Of a DNA stretch of 64,000 nucleotides, positions 1 through 11,830 are shown piece after piece. A program made the translations under genes and the position numbers. The DNA comes from Heterobilharzia americana (lineage: Eukaryota > Platyhelminthes > Trematoda > Strigeidida > Schistosomatidae). The notes under the pieces were generated by a model. It was given only the letters and a program-made list of their open reading frames with translations, searched no databases and was not told the DNA's origin. The stretch lies in the NCBI GenBank assembly GCA_944470555.2, contig OX104132.1, forward strand, positions 2,055,755 through 2,119,754. The letters run 5' to 3'. Position 1 is the first letter of the stretch. Each line of letters starts with the position of its first letter.

Positions 1-1520
1 GTCTTACCTGCAGCCTGTTCTGCTTCACTTGACAGTGTTTTGTAGAAGTGTCTTTTGTCTTTCCGTGCACTCTCGTTCACTTCTTTGTCCAGCGTAGTGT
101 TTTATACATTGTGCTCAGTTCCTCTTGTCGTTGAGCATCCTTGCACTGCACTGGTTTATCTTCTGCTTCACCATCCTCCTCTCCTCTCCTCTATCAGCTC
201 CCAGGTATCCATTGAGATCCATTCCTTGTCTTCTTTCTTCTTCCTTCCTAATATGGTTGTGCAGGTTTCTTCCCACATCTCTTTCAAGGACTTCCAGTGT
301 TCTTCCACACAGGTTTCTTCAGGGATGTTCCTCGATATCTCCCATTTTGTCTTGATGGCTGACGTGAAGATTTCCTTTGTAGTTTCATCCTTCAGTTTCC
401 GAGTTTTGTACTTGAACTGTGGTCTATCACCAGCTTCTTTGAAGGCTTTTAACTTGATTTCGAAGGTTCCTTGCACTAGATAGTGAGTGGTGTGAACCTA
501 CATCTGCTCCTCTTCTTGACCTTGTGTCAAGTAGGCTGACTGCGTCTCCATTTTCTTCACATTGAGATAAAATCGATTTGATTTTTAGTGTGTCCTGGTG
601 TCTGATGAAATCCATGTCGCTTTGTGGATATCCTTGTGCTTGAACACACTGCCTCACTCCAATCACCAAATCGTTGAATGCACAGAATTCTGCAAACAAT
701 TCTCCATTCTCGTTCATCACCTCACCGAGCGCTTCTCGACCCATGGTTAGTTCTCTTCCTGTGTTGTCCCCTCCCAGTTTGGCTGGCATTCATGTCACCC
801 ATTAGAATTTTGATATCGCCAATTGACGTCTTGTCCAGTGTTGATTGAAGTTGTCTGTAGAATTCCTCCTTCTTCTCTTCATGTGCATTATTTGTAGGTG
901 CATAGTGTAGCATTGTATGATTGTGATTTTCCTTCCTTTTGAGTTGAACCTTGCTGTTATGATCCTGGAGGAGATTGGTTCCTACTGCATGAGAGACAGC
1001 CTTCGATGCTGCTGGGGACACCATGATAGCCATTCCATAACTCAGTGTGCTCGTGGTTGTCGTCTGGGTGGCCGGAGTAGATTATTGACCCTGTTCTCCA
1101 GTTGACAGTTTAGAGAGTCCACTCCCATCCCATCTGCTTTCGCAAATTCCAAGTAGTTCAGTGTGATACCTCTTCATCTCGTTTGCAATCTGGGCTGCCT
1201 TGCTGGGTTCAAACATGGTGCAGACATTCCATGTCCCCACGTTTACTTTCCCTTTCATCGAGGAAGGCGAAGACACATCGGGCAATTGGCTTCCCGAAGG
1301 CTTTCACCAACTGGCGTCATTTCGCCTCTCCGATTCCAGTGAGGAATAATTTTGTTATTATTTCTTATATATCGTTTGTGCTTTGAAGTTTGTTTAGCGG
1401 TTAGATTTGTTTTCCGGGGTAGGGTTGCTAGCCCTATGCCGAACCTTCCCTCTTTACCCGGGCTTAGGACGGCTAGTAACTAGTGAACTAGTTAACTAGG
1501 CGAGGTTGATGGTGTATCAT
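1..1520 (-). mobile_element. RTE-clade LINE, 5' end with endonuclease domain, decayed
   Basis: N-terminal part of an RTE-type endonuclease/reverse transcriptase, which in intact elements nicks target DNA for target-primed reverse transcription. Reading leftward from about 1285 the translation shows the apurinic-like endonuclease opening GTWNVCTM, then HYAPTNNA near 910, the GDMNA motif near 790-810, ENGELFAEFCAFNDLVIG near 650-700 and RRGADVGSHHSL near 490. In RTE relatives the last motif normally reads SDH, so the catalytic Asp looks lost. Reading frame changes near 1080, 720-790 and 430-480 show it is dead. Bases about 1390-1520 (GGGTTGCTAGCCC and neighbours) resemble the RTE 5' untranslated leader, so the 5' end seems present. 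The reverse transcriptase part would lie beyond base 1 and is not seen. Family identity is confident; naming a specific schistosome element (SR2-like) is not. Confidence 0.85.
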
Positions 1521-1589
1521 ACTCAAAGATATTGTGTCATTAAGACATTTTTGATTATATGTTGGTACTCATAACGGACTGAAACTAGT

Positions 1590-1860
1590 TGAAAGACTAG
1601 AAAGCTGTTTCACCCCAGATACACCCATCATCCAACCCTCCGGGCTCGAACCCAGGGTGTTCAGGTCCCACGGATACTTAGTTACCATGGGGGTGAAATT
1701 CAACAGTCCATATTTTCTTACTTCTTTCAGTTCATAATATAGCGTGACCTCCATCCAATATCATCGCTGAGTATCTGTCCTCATGTTCCATTTAGTTGGC
1801 TCTATCGATCATGAATTCTCACTCTCCAGTTCTCCCACATTTCCAATCTATGGTGGAGTG
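1590..1860 (-). mobile_element. tRNA-derived SINE, group B (decayed)
   Basis: Reverse-strand copy with a B-box-like GGGTTCGAGCCC (1645-1660 region) and a remnant of the group B hammerhead tail (GTGAAACAGCTTTC, complement at 1600-1615). The CUGANGA box is not recognisable. It shares the far segment reading cctccatccaatatcatcgc with the copies near 23.6 and 55.8 kb. Confidence 0.6.
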
Positions 1861-1869
1861 AAGAGTAAC

Positions 1870-2985
1870 CACGGAATATCATACAGCCTAGATCATAGTG
1901 TTATACATTATGACATCAAAGGAAATCATATTTCTAAGTTTTACAGTCAGCTAACTGTTTCTACAGCCATCTCCCGTCACATACACATACACTTCGTACA
2001 CATTGAAACACTTATAAAGTCATAATTTGAACTGTGTACAACTTCAAATTAATTTGTAAACTGATCCATCAAAACTCCACATACTTATTCTCTACAAAAC
2101 CATCACTAGAGACCTAAAAAAAAAGAACAGAGTGAAGTAATAGATAAAGAGAAACTTGTTTTTTTGTACGCGAAAAACAATACAAAAGTTTTGAATAAAT
2201 AAGTGAAATCCAATGTAATGATGTTATGGATGTTTAAGGTTTTATTGATGGGTGATTTAACTACGCAGTTTAGTAATAAAAAAGTTTTTTTTTTTACTGT
2301 CATGCAAAGTGTGAAATTCTGATGAGGTCATGAATTTCATCCGATTGTCAACCATTGATAATAAATAATACTTACTAAAACCCGCATGGTAACTGTAATA
2401 ATCGGTGGTAAACACTAGTTTTTTTCCAAACCAACTAAATTTTTATACGTATTTAACACTTCTATTAGGTTAAACACAACATAACTATCTGCAGTTACTT
2501 GACTTGATGAAGATACGTCATTTGGCTGAATAGCTTTCAACTCACAAACTGCCATGCAAATTTTGCTAACATGATTATGCTACTTAAATGTAGTTAGTAG
2601 CCCAATGAAGTATACAAAAATACTCTGCACTGTGTGAAAGATTTCTTCACTACCAATTCATCTTTTTACTCCTTCGGTATTGACTACAATAATTTGAATA
2701 GTTCCAGATTCAGATTCTTCTTCAAACTGTCGTAGGAAACAGAAGAAAAACTTATATATGCATGGGTAGTGATTGAATCATTCAGAACGTCGAATATCTG
2801 TGATAGTGTACGATTTATACGATTCCGATACGATTCAAGCATTACTACACTTTTATGTATTCTTTCCTGTGGGAAAGAGTACGATTTACTCCATAGGGGA
2901 CTGAAAAACAACACGTTTACCTGTTGGTCTCTTAGAACACTCACTGGTGCTACATGTTTGCTGACATCTTTCAGTAAGATAGAGT
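1870..2985. other. AT-rich intergenic stretch without recognised gene
   Basis: Short open frames only, none with recognisable domains. It holds homopolymer A/T tracts near 2118 and 2284 and the dispersed repeat annotated at 2519-2650. Nothing else is supportable. Confidence 0.5.
2519..2650 (+). repeat. Dispersed repeat, copy 1 (partner at 10789-10920)
   Basis: The stretch beginning ggctgaatagctttcaac and containing gtagttagtagcccaatgaag recurs in the same orientation at 10789-10920 with a few substitutions and small gaps. No coding content or terminal motif is seen. Part of the gtagttagtagcccaatg motif also appears in looser form near 22080. Confidence 0.7.
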
Positions 2986-2994
2986 AGGCCAATT

Positions 2995-4430
2995 AAGGTA
3001 ACAATGCTAATTCATGCCGAAGAAGGGAGACCTCAGTGTTTGCAAGAACTGGCACGGAATCACTCTCCTGTCCACCCAGAGCAAGCAAAATATTATGACG
3101 CATCATCCTGGAGAGGCTTAAAAATGCACTGGACTCACAACTACGACCAGAACAGGCAGGCTTCACGAAGTACAAATCATGTGCCGACCAAATTGCAACA
3201 CTTCGCTACACATCATCATAAAACAGAGTATAGAATGGCAGTCAACTCAACCCAACCTCAACTTCATCGACTTCGAGAAGGCCTTTGACAGCGTCGACCA
3301 AGAGGTAATTTGGTAACTGCTTCACTACTGCGGAGTACCGCAAACCTTTATCCACCTCATTCAACAACTATATGAAGACACCACATGACAAGTAATTCAC
3401 AATGGGAAGCTCAGTGATGCCTTCGAAGTGAAGACAGGAGTGAAACAAGGTTGCCACCTACTACCACCCATGATATTCCTGATGTGGTCGACTGGACTGG
3501 ATCATGCAGCAAACAGTGGGGAGCTGTGAGAAGAGGGGGATTCACCGGCTGGACTGTGGAAAACAACCTAGAAGATCTGGATTTCGCCAGTGATGACTTG
3601 TGTCTGATGTCACATAAACTTGAAGATCTGCAGGCAAAAACTAACAAGTTGATAGAAGAGGCAGCGAAGACGGGACTTCAGGTGAATATAGAGAAGACAG
3701 AAGTGATGAAGATACCGCACCAACAACTCCAACAACAACAACAAACTCCAATCACCATCAACGGGAGAAACTTGAAGGAAGTAACCTCCTTCACCTATCT
3801 AGGAAGCACTGTTGCAACTACTGGCGGCACAGGCACAGACGAGGATATCAAAGTCAGAATCGGAAAAGCAAGACAGGCCTTCCTTGATTAATCTGAAACC
3901 AGTGTGGAGATGTTCTGTACTGCACTCAGCATGTGGAACAAGATTCGGATTTTCAACACCAACGTCAGTCAAGTCAGTGCTTCTGTATGGTGGTTGAGAG
4001 ACTTGGTGCGTTACGAACGGGATTTCCAATAAACTACAGACATTCATTAACAACTGCTTACGCTGGCTCGTTACTGAAGATCAGATGGCCAGAATAATAA
4101 GAATAAGCAACAAGGAGCTCACTCTGCCAACGAACCAACCGAGAACCTATCACGCAACAAATATGCAGTGGAAGGAAGTGGAGATGGATTGGGCATACAC
4201 TGAGAAGGCCGACTGAGGAGATGACGCGTCATGCCAGATGTTCGAGTGGAATCCCCATGGGAAGCGACGAGTAGGGTGTCCGAGCTGAGGGTGACATGGA
4301 GGAGATCGTGCGAGGAAGAAATGAGAGTTTGTGGGTTTTCGTGGAGCCAGTTTCAAAAGGTTGCAGAGAACAGAGTTCACTGGAGACGTGCTACTTAATC
4401 CCTATGTTCCACCAGGTATAAAAACCCTTG
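2995..4430 (+). mobile_element. RTE-clade LINE, reverse transcriptase to 3' end, 5'-truncated
   Basis: A 5'-truncated RTE copy covering the palm and C-terminal region. Visible landmarks include RETSVFARTGTE (3025-3060), a YKSCADQIATLR motif (3170-3205), IDF/EKAFDSVD remnants (3265-3300), the palm motif degenerated to FASDDLCLMSHKLEDL (about 3580-3630), FTYLGS (3790-3810), and the C-terminal WRWIGHTLRRPT block (4170-4215). A clean 146-residue frame runs 3451-3891, but frameshifts flank it and the catalytic FADD is altered to ASDD. The 3' end is near 4430, at the shared terminal motif meaning 'Y-V-P-x-G'. A CAA-rich tract (3718-3745) encodes a glutamine run that varies between copies. Confidence 0.85.
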
Positions 4431-4560
4431 ATGATTGAAGTGAAATAAAAATCTGGTAAATAGTCGAACCTCGTATCTTAGTTGGTAGAGCATCGAGTGG
4501 AAATTTTAATAAGCGCTGAAGGTTTTTCTCGTGATTGAATGAATCATAGCTAGGAGACTT
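4428..4560 (-). mobile_element. tRNA-derived SINE, group C (decayed)
   Basis: Starts with gatgattgaagtgaaat, the reverse complement of the group C tail seen at 61300-61330, followed on the reverse strand by a tRNA-like half with a B-box resemblance (GAGGTTCGACTA, about 4460-4475). It abuts the RTE 3' end. There is no foldable complete tRNA. Confidence 0.5.
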
Positions 4561-5300
4561 TACATATGCGCTTTTAAATTCATTCCCATTTTCAAATCAT
4601 ATAAGAACCTGACAACAATTAATCATCAGATCATTCTATTGAAATGTTATATGCTGACAATTTTAACCAGTATTCAGGATGGATGTCTACAAAGTTATTC
4701 ACTGATAATCATTGTTTAGTTTGTAAACAGATAAAAAGAAACAAGAACTTTATGGGAAGAATCACTCTTCTCTCATTATAATGAAATCTAAAAATTATAT
4801 CAATGTTAAGACTATACATTGATAAGATAAGAAATTGAACACACTTATTCTAGACGAAAAGATTAAGCATGTTGAAAGCTTTTGAAATATACTCTTTGAC
4901 TTTAAAGGAGGAATCTAGAGTTTAGAGTTGACCAAATGTTAAGGAACTCAACTGATAATTGATTTACATTCTCTCCTCTTGACAGCTATGAAGGATAATG
5001 TTCAAAGATACATTTGAAAATGTCTCACTTGGTGTAACCTGTGCAAATAGGTTCATAGGAGTAAATAAATTTCTAGAGACACATAGTAAGGTGACCCAAA
5101 CCGGCAAGAATATCTTCTTCGACGAATTGGATAGTCGATTTTTAGACCTTTAACATCATATCCCCTCTAAAATCAATCATCATATTCTTCTCAATAAATC
5201 TAAATGGATATCCATTCAGTATGATAATTTTCTTACGTAGTTCATATTATTGATCCTTGATAGTATCATTTCTGCAAATTTCTCTGATTCTTGATATTTA
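4560..5300. other. Intergenic stretch, nothing recognised
   Basis: AT-rich sequence with no open frame of note, no tRNA-like box and no similarity to the other repeats in the window that I could see. Confidence 0.45.
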
Positions 5301-5304
5301 TTTT

Positions 5305-6338
5305 ACTATTCCTTGTCCCTTGGGTTCCTAATGAAATATAAGGCTTCAGTAGCACGTCTCCAGTCCACTCTCTTCAATGAAATCCCTCCAACCTCGCTCC
5401 ACAACAGCTCACATCATCTCCTCCACCCCACCCTACCCTCGAATGCCCAACATGGTGCTCCCCATATGGCTTCAACTAGAGCACCTGGAATGGCACCTGA
5501 TGTCCACAGTCGGTCTTCTCACTATATGCCCAATCCATCTCCACTTCCACTAACTTCTGCATATTTGTTCAGCGATAGCTTCTTCGTTGGTTGGTTCGTC
5601 GCCAGCCAGCCAGCCAGCCAGAGTTCCTCATTAACTATTCTTATTATTCTAACCATCCGATCTTCGGTAACGAGCCGACGTACACAGTTGTTGATGTATG
5701 ATGTCTGTAGTTTGTTGGAAATCCCTTTCGTATCGAGCCAAGTCTGTCAACCACCATAGAGAAGCACTGACTTGACTGGATCCGTGTTGAAAATCCGCAT
5801 GTTGTTCACGCTTTATGCTGAGTGCAGTGCAGTGGAGTGCAATGCAGTGCAGTAGATCTCCACACTGGCTTCACATTAATCAAGGAAGGCCTGTCTTGCT
5901 GTCTTTCCAATCCTGTCTGGCTTTGACGTCCTCATCTGTGCCAGTGCCGTCACCTGTAGTTGAAACACTGCTTCCCAGATAGGTGAAAGAGGCTACTTCC
6001 CTTAAGTTTCTCCCATTGGTGGTGATTGGAGCTTCTTGTTGTTGTTGGTGGTGGTGGTGGTGGTGCTGGTTGGCTGTCTTCATCACCCCCTGTCTTCTCT
6101 ACGTCCACCAGAATGAAGTCCCTTCTTCGCTGCCTTGTCTCTTCTGTCGACTTGTTAGTTTTCGTGTGTGTGTGTGTGTGTGTAGATCTTCAAGTTTGTG
6201 TGACATCAGACATAAGTCATCGGTGAAATGCAAATCGTCTATGGTGTTTGTCTTTCCATCGGTCAAACAGTGTATGTCCATCTTCTCACAGCTCCTCACT
6301 GTTTGTTGTATGATGTAGTCCACTACAATCAGGAGGAT
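5305..6338. repeat. Inverted repeat A, left arm
   Basis: Reverse-complement match to 8891-10025, both arms being the RTE 3' third. They share characteristic private features (the CA/TG microsatellite position, the same 80-residue frame beginning MIL.I/LVDYIIQQTV, and the same NQPT-type repeats), so they are closer to each other than to other RTE copies in the window except 11.2 kb. The length difference comes mostly from the CA repeat. Confidence 0.8.
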
Positions 6339-7290
6339 CATGGGTGATAGGAGGTGTCAGCCTTGTCTTACTCCTGTCTTCACTTCAAAGGCATCACTGA
6401 GCTTTCCCTTGTGGATCACTTGGCATGTGATGTCTTCATATAGTTGTTGAATGAGATTGAAAAATGGTTATGGTATTCCGTAGTGCTAAAGCAGCTGCCT
6501 GTCAAATTACTTCTCGATCGACGCTGTCAAAGACATTCTCATAGTCGATGAAGTTGAGGTAGAGTTGAGTTGACTGCCATTCTATACTCTCTCCTGGGAT
6601 TATGCGTAGTGTTGTAATTTGGTCGGCACATGATTTGTACTTCCTGAAGCCAGCCTATTCCGGTCGTAGTTGTGAATCCAGTTCATCCTTCAGCCTCTCT
6701 AGGATGATGCGGCTTAATATTTTGCTTGCACTGCGTGGACAGGAGTGTGATTCCGTGCCAGTCCTTGCAAACACTGAGGTCTCCCTTCTTCCGCAGTTTG
6801 ACAAGGAAACCCTTCTTTCAATCAATAGGCAGGTACCTTCCCTTGCTTCCACACCTTCTGCAATAGTGATGTGAGCATGTCCTCCGTTGTCCTTGTGTCT
6901 GCTCTCTGTGTTTCTGGTGGGATCCCATCTGGTCCTGCGGCTTTCCCGCACTTCATTAGCTTTATGGCATTCAGGACTTCAAGTTTTTTCGAGGGATTTA
7001 TGTTCACTTGTAGTTCTGTGGCTGGTCTGCAGGTGGTATTTCTGGACAAAGTGCAGGTGGTGGTTGAAGTGGTCAGCCCATTGTTTCCTTTGTTTCTCTT
7101 CTTTCGTAATTAAATTTCCTTCATCATCTTTTATTGGTTTCATCTGTGTTAATCTCTTCCCTGATTGTAACCTGGTTATTTGATACAATGTTGTCAGGTC
7201 TCTGTCTCTCCTACTTGCAGCCTGTTCTACTTCACTTGTCAGCGTGTCGTGGAAGTGTCTTTTGTCTTTCCGTGTACTCTTCTTCTTGAT
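5305..7290 (-). mobile_element. RTE-clade LINE, RT domain to 3' end, decayed
   Basis: The longest reverse-transcriptase stretch in the window. Reading leftward: the connector with KRLTQMKPIKDDEGN (about 7140), the CGKAAGPDGIPPE motif (6900-6945), ERRVSLSNCGRRETSVFARTGTE (6740-6840), ILSRIILERLKDELDSQLRPE (6655-6715), the palm region degenerated at 6200-6250, FTYLGS near 5975 and the C-terminal cysteine/tryptophan block near 5480-5560. The 3' end is at about 5305. The endonuclease half is missing, and the join at 7290 is to unrelated sequence. The internal TG run (6164-6182), poly-Gln-coding tract (6030-6065) and GTGCA run (5820-5850) are unstable sites shared with other copies. Its 3' half is the left arm of inverted repeat A. 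Confidence 0.87.
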
Positions 7291-7890
7291 AACAAAAAAT
7301 GAATGAGATTTCTTTAACTGCTGAGAAACGCATCCATCTATGAAGATCTAATTAGTGTCCATTCCATATAATCTTTGTATAAATCAATCTTTGTAGAAAG
7401 TCATCTGGTCTTTATTTCTGTAAGATGTAAAGAAAATGATATTTGACTTCTGATATGAAGGTGATCGATGGATGAATTGTACTGGGTGATGATTGAAGGT
7501 GAGATAATAGTATGAACCATGGCTAGATTCAAACCAATTAAAAACTGTGATGATTCGTGAAGATTGATCAACATATGACTAATGTCACAAAAAGATCATG
7601 GAAACAAGAATTGAGGAATATCCAGTTAACTACACATATAAAGAGGTTGAACAATTTATTTTCGTTCTCAAAGCTCAGATTTCTATATATGGATAGATAG
7701 TGAAAGCTATGAAGAGGATAATAGGATCTTTAACCTTTGAAAGGTTTCATTTTAATCTATAAATGACTGTGAATCACGCTGTCCCCCAGATGTCAAGATG
7801 TTGTTGTACTGCATGCGGTGTATTCTAACTCTTTAGAATAGGGTCTATACGCAATCACTTTTATATATTGTTGGATTTTTCCTACTATAG
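7290..7890. other. Intergenic stretch with a group C SINE tail remnant
   Basis: No coding content recognised. Around 7485-7550 a reverse-strand trace of the group C SINE tail (gatgattgaaggtgagat) and a degraded B-box-like segment (attcaaacc) can be seen; the rest is unassigned AT-rich sequence. Confidence 0.45.
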
Positions 7891-8660
7891 TTAAGGGTAG
7901 CGTGTACTGCACAGCAGTCCACTCTCTTCTACTCTATCCCTGTGAAACATGACCATTGAAAGTGGAAGACATGAGAAGGCTTGCTTCAAGTGTTTAACCA
8001 CCGTCGCCTTCGTGGGCTGCATAGGCAGTATTCCGTGGTGTCATCACACCATATGAGTAATGCAGAAGTTAGGTGTAGAGTTTTAGCGAGGAAGTAGAGG
8101 TAAATCAGTTGACGACGAGGTTATGAACCTTCATCGACTGAGTTGGCTGGCTGGGACATGTGATACGTACCCCTAGTCGCCGATCGCATCGTCACACAAT
8201 GTTGGCTGAAGTAGGTCCAGGGTAGGAAAAAGCCCGAGGTGGCCAGACTAAAGCATGGCACCAATGTATGAAGTCTCTAACTGTTGGTTTTAGCCATGTA
8301 GGGGGGGGGCGATGCAGACTAGCTGGTTGGGGTCGGTGGGACAAGAGGAGCCAGTGGTTGGAGACTGACTCTGGGTGATATGGCTCGGGAACCGATGTCA
8401 GTGGCACAGATGTATCCCCACACACATTATCGTCATCTTAACGACGCTACAGTGAATCTCAGCATTTTTTCATTCTTTCTTTCTTTCTTCTCGTAATTTA
8501 CATTTCTTTTGACTGAATTTTCTTTTCTTCATCTCTCACCTTATTGCCTTTTTACTTGATGTAGTGATATGAGGCATGGCAACTCGGACCGTTACGCTGT
8601 AATGCCTGGTATCCTACATTGATGTTGATGATGATGATGACGATCATGATGACTGTGGTT
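7890..8660 (+). mobile_element. Second non-LTR LINE family, C-terminal end and 3' tail
   Basis: Fragment of a LINE distinct from the abundant RTE group. Translated pieces, across frameshifts, give a VYC.AV.S.LLY block (7900-7945), WPLKVEDMRRL-like (7950-7985), LHRLSWLAGHV-like (8130-8165) and a QTKAWHQCMKSL block (8245-8275), followed by untranslated sequence. The 3' end is a GAT/GATG microsatellite tail at about 8622-8655, as is usual for microsatellite-tailed LINEs. The same end occurs at 53.45-54.2 kb, tail included, so the boundary is real. No intact frame; strongly 5'-truncated. Confidence 0.75.
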
Positions 8661-8880
8661 GAGGATTCCATCATAATCTGAAATCAGCTGAAGAATCATT
8701 GAAAGGATGTTGAAGAGTACTGGAAAAGTATTTCATTCAAGTCTGTGACTCCTCAGCATGAAATTTAGGATTAACTTCATCCTTTCCCAGTCAATATTGA
8801 AATGTGATGATTTTATACAGTTAAAATTAACCATCCAATACAAACTTCCTACATGAGTTATCTTACAGATAACAAGAATA
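8660..8880. other. Short unassigned segment between two LINE tails
   Basis: Lies between the GAT tail of the second LINE family and the 5' truncation point of the next RTE copy. No motif recognised. Confidence 0.4.
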
Positions 8881-8884
8881 CGTA

Positions 8885-9039
8885 TATGATATTCCTGATT
8901 CTTGTGGACTACATCATACAACAAACAGTGAGCAGCTGTGAGAAGATGGACATACACTGTTTGACCGATGGAAAGACAAACACCATAGACGATTTGGATT
9001 TCATCGATGACTTATGTCTAATGTCACACAAACTTGAAG

Positions 9040-9119
<80 letters not shown>

Positions 9120-9219
9120 AAACTAACAAGTCGACAGAAGAGACAGGGCAGCGAAGAAGGGACTTCATTTTGGTGGACGTAGAGAAGACAGGGGGTAGTG
9201 AAGACAGCCAACCAGCACC

Positions 9220-9250
<31 letters not shown>

Positions 9251-10025
9251 GCAACAACAAGCTCCAATCACCACCAATGGGAGAAACTTAAAGGAAGTAG
9301 CCTGTTTCACCTATCTAGGAAGCAGTGTTTCAACTACAGGTGACGGCACTGGCACAGATGAGGATGTCAAAGCGAGACAGGATTGGAAAGACAGCAAGAC
9401 AGGCCTTCCTTGATTAATGTGAAACCAGTGTGGAGATCTACTGCACTGCACTGCACTGCACTGCACTCAGCATAAAGCGTGAACAACATGCGGATTTTCA
9501 ACACGGATCCAGTCAAGTCAGTGCTTCTCTATGGTGGTTGACAGACTTGGCTCGATAAGGAAGGGATTTCCAACAAACTACAGACATCATACATGAACAA
9601 CTGTGTACGCCGGCTCGTTACCGAAGATCAGATGGTTAGAATAATAAGAATAGTTAATGAGGAACTCTGGCTGACTGGTTGGCTGGCTGGTTGGCTGGCT
9701 GGCTGGCGACGAACCAACCAACGAAGAAGCTATCGCTGAACAAATATGCAGAAGTTAGTGGAAGTGGAGATGGATTGGGCATATAGTGAGAAGACCGACT
9801 TGGGACATCAGGTGCCATTCCAGGTGCTCGAGTTAAACTCAGATGGGGAGCACCATGTTGGGCGTTCGAGGGTAGGGTGGGGTGGAGGAGATGATGTGAG
9901 GAAGAAATGAGTGGTTGTGGGCTGTGGTGGAGCCAGGTTGGAGGGATTTCAGTGAAGAGAGTGGACTGGAGACGTGCTACTGAAGCCTTATGTTCCGTTA
10001 GGAACTCAAGCGACAAATAATATAA
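8885..10025 (+). mobile_element. RTE-clade LINE, 3' third, right arm of inverted repeat A
   Basis: 5'-truncated RTE copy entering at the VDYIIQQTVSSCEK block (8905-8950), followed by an IDDLDFIDDLCLMSHKLEDL palm remnant (8980-9040), where the expected FADD reads FIDD, a very long CA run, FTYLGSSVSTTG (9305-9345) and the C-terminal conserved region. It ends near 10020 with an AAT-rich tail. It mirrors 5305-6338. The 3' halves of the two copies point away from each other across a spacer of about 2.5 kb. Confidence 0.85.
9044..9117. repeat. CA dinucleotide microsatellite
   Basis: About 36 CA units inside the RTE copy. The matching position in the mirrored copy at 6164-6182 has only a few units, so the expansion happened after the two copies separated. 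Confidence 0.97.
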
Positions 10026-10788
10026 CAGTAATAAGAATACGCATGAAAACCGCTTCAGTAATCAATCAACCATTCCTATCTTATTACTTAAATATTTTAG
10101 AGATTGTAACATTGGGAACTTTATTTAACCAGTCTGTTACGAATGATTTTTCATCCCTTGTCTATTGTTTAGTCTCTTTAATGATTGATGATTAACTGTA
10201 TGCATATTCTGATGTGGTAATTGATTATCTTCCCCATCCCTCTTTTAAGTCATTCAGATTCTCATATTTCCTGAATAGCCTGACGTCAACAAGTTTTTCT
10301 CTTCAACATTACTCCTATATCCCATTTCAATACATATATATATAATCTGCACTCGTGTTTCCTTGTAAAAACCTTTTTATTCTATTGAGAATAACATACA
10401 CTTATAGATAACATGACAAAATAGATAGTAACAGGTAGAGAACAGAGAAAAGTATTTACCGAAATCGCTTGATAATTGATACGTATCAGTTTGCAAATGA
10501 ATATCTGTCTTACCTCAGTTTCTATTGTAATTGTCTTGTCTTAGTATGCATGCCAAACTGTATACAAGTCAAATAAGCTGAGAAATAAGGATAGATACCA
10601 ATTGACGATATTGAAAGTGAACTAGAGTTAACTAAAAACTGACTGAAGTAAAAAAGAAACTGAGAATCGTATCGGTTGGATAAAGTCAAGGTATGGTAAT
10701 GAACATTTATTGACATGCCTATGGAAGTGAATGTTCTATCAGTTAACGTTGTATGTATTCATAATCCATTCCATATCATATATATATA

Positions 10789-10919
10789 TTAGGCTGAATA
10801 GCTTTTAACAAACTGCCCTATGAATTTTGCTAATATTTTTATACTACTTAACTGTAGTTAGTAGCCCAATGAAGTATACGAAAATACTCTGTACCGTGTG
10901 AAAGATTTCATTACCTATT

Positions 10920-10920
<1 letters not shown>
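10789..10920 (+). repeat. Dispersed repeat, copy 2 (partner at 2519-2650)
   Basis: Begins ggctgaatagcttttaac and shares gtagttagtagcccaatgaag and gtgtgaaagatttc with the copy near 2.5 kb, in the same orientation. This copy runs directly into the TA microsatellite. Confidence 0.7.

Positions 10921-10991
<71 letters not shown>
10921..10991. repeat. TA dinucleotide microsatellite
   Basis: Uninterrupted TA repeat of about 34 units, a likely length-polymorphic site. Confidence 0.97.
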
Positions 10992-10994
<3 letters not shown>

Positions 10995-11189
10995 GTCAGA
11001 CAGAGACATTCGAAACGACGTTGAATTTTTCTGTATACAACAGAAACTCTGTCTATTCCCGAAGAGGTTCCTGAATACTGTGTAACTTAAGTGTTTTGTT
11101 CAGCATAGCCTTAGTTTCACAACTATTTGACTAAGGTAGCTGGAGTTTGGCAGACTTATATCAATGATATTATTATCATTATATTATTA

Positions 11190-11830
11190 TTTTTCCCTTG
11201 GGTTTCTAGTAGAACATAGGGATTCAGTAGCACACATCCATTACATTGTCTTCTTTGCAATCTTTCAAACCTGGCTTCGCCACAGCCCACAACCTCTCAC
11301 TCCTTCCTCACATCATCTCCTCCACCCCACCCTACCCCCGAACGCCCAACATGGTGCTCCCCATCTGAGTTTAACTAGAGCACCTGGAATGGCACCTGAT
11401 GACCCCAATCGGTCTTCTCACTATATGCCCAATCCATCTCCACTTCCACTAACTTCTGCATATTTGTTCAGCGATAGCTTCTTCGTTGGTTGGTTCGTCG
11501 CCAGCCAGCCAGAGTTCCTCATTAACTATTCCTATTATTCTGCCCATCTGATCTTCGGTAACGAGCCGACGTACACAGTTGTTGATGTATGATGTCTATA
11601 GTTTGTTGGAAATCCCTTTCATATCGAGCCAAGTCTCTCAACCACCATAGAGAAGCACTGACTTGTCTAGATTGGTGTTGAAAATCCGCATGTTGTTCAC
11701 GCTTTATGCTGAGTGCAGTGCAGTAGATCTCCATACTAATTTCAGGTTAATGAACGCCTGTCTTGCTTATCCGATCGTGGCTGGCTTTGTTGTCCTCGTT
11801 TGTGCCGCCTGTAGTTGAAACACTAGTGAT
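11190..11830 (-). mobile_element. RTE-clade LINE, 3' end only
   Basis: Reverse-strand 3' end of an RTE copy, running from the FTYLGS-adjacent region (about 11810) to the terminal motif at about 11195 next to an ATTATT tail. The antisense frame is close to that of the copies at 5.3 and 9.7 kb (same ACCAACC-type tract), so these three are a recent subgroup. Truncated at 11830 by unrelated sequence. Confidence 0.8.

Larger units (their letters stand above)
10025..11185. other. Intergenic stretch with TA microsatellite
   Basis: No gene recognised. It contains a dispersed repeat copy (10789-10920) and the TA run that follows it; the remainder is AT-rich and unassigned. Confidence 0.5.

Noticed and set aside
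1..1520. Possibility that the RTE endonuclease piece is functional
   Set aside because: Frame changes at three places and loss of the expected SDH catalytic motif.
2318..2345. CTGATGAGG... hammerhead-like start
   Set aside because: No GAAA box, stem II or stem I partner downstream.
8909..9310. Cys/Val-repeat protein frame on the reverse strand
   Set aside because: Simply a translation of the CA/TG microsatellite within RTE.
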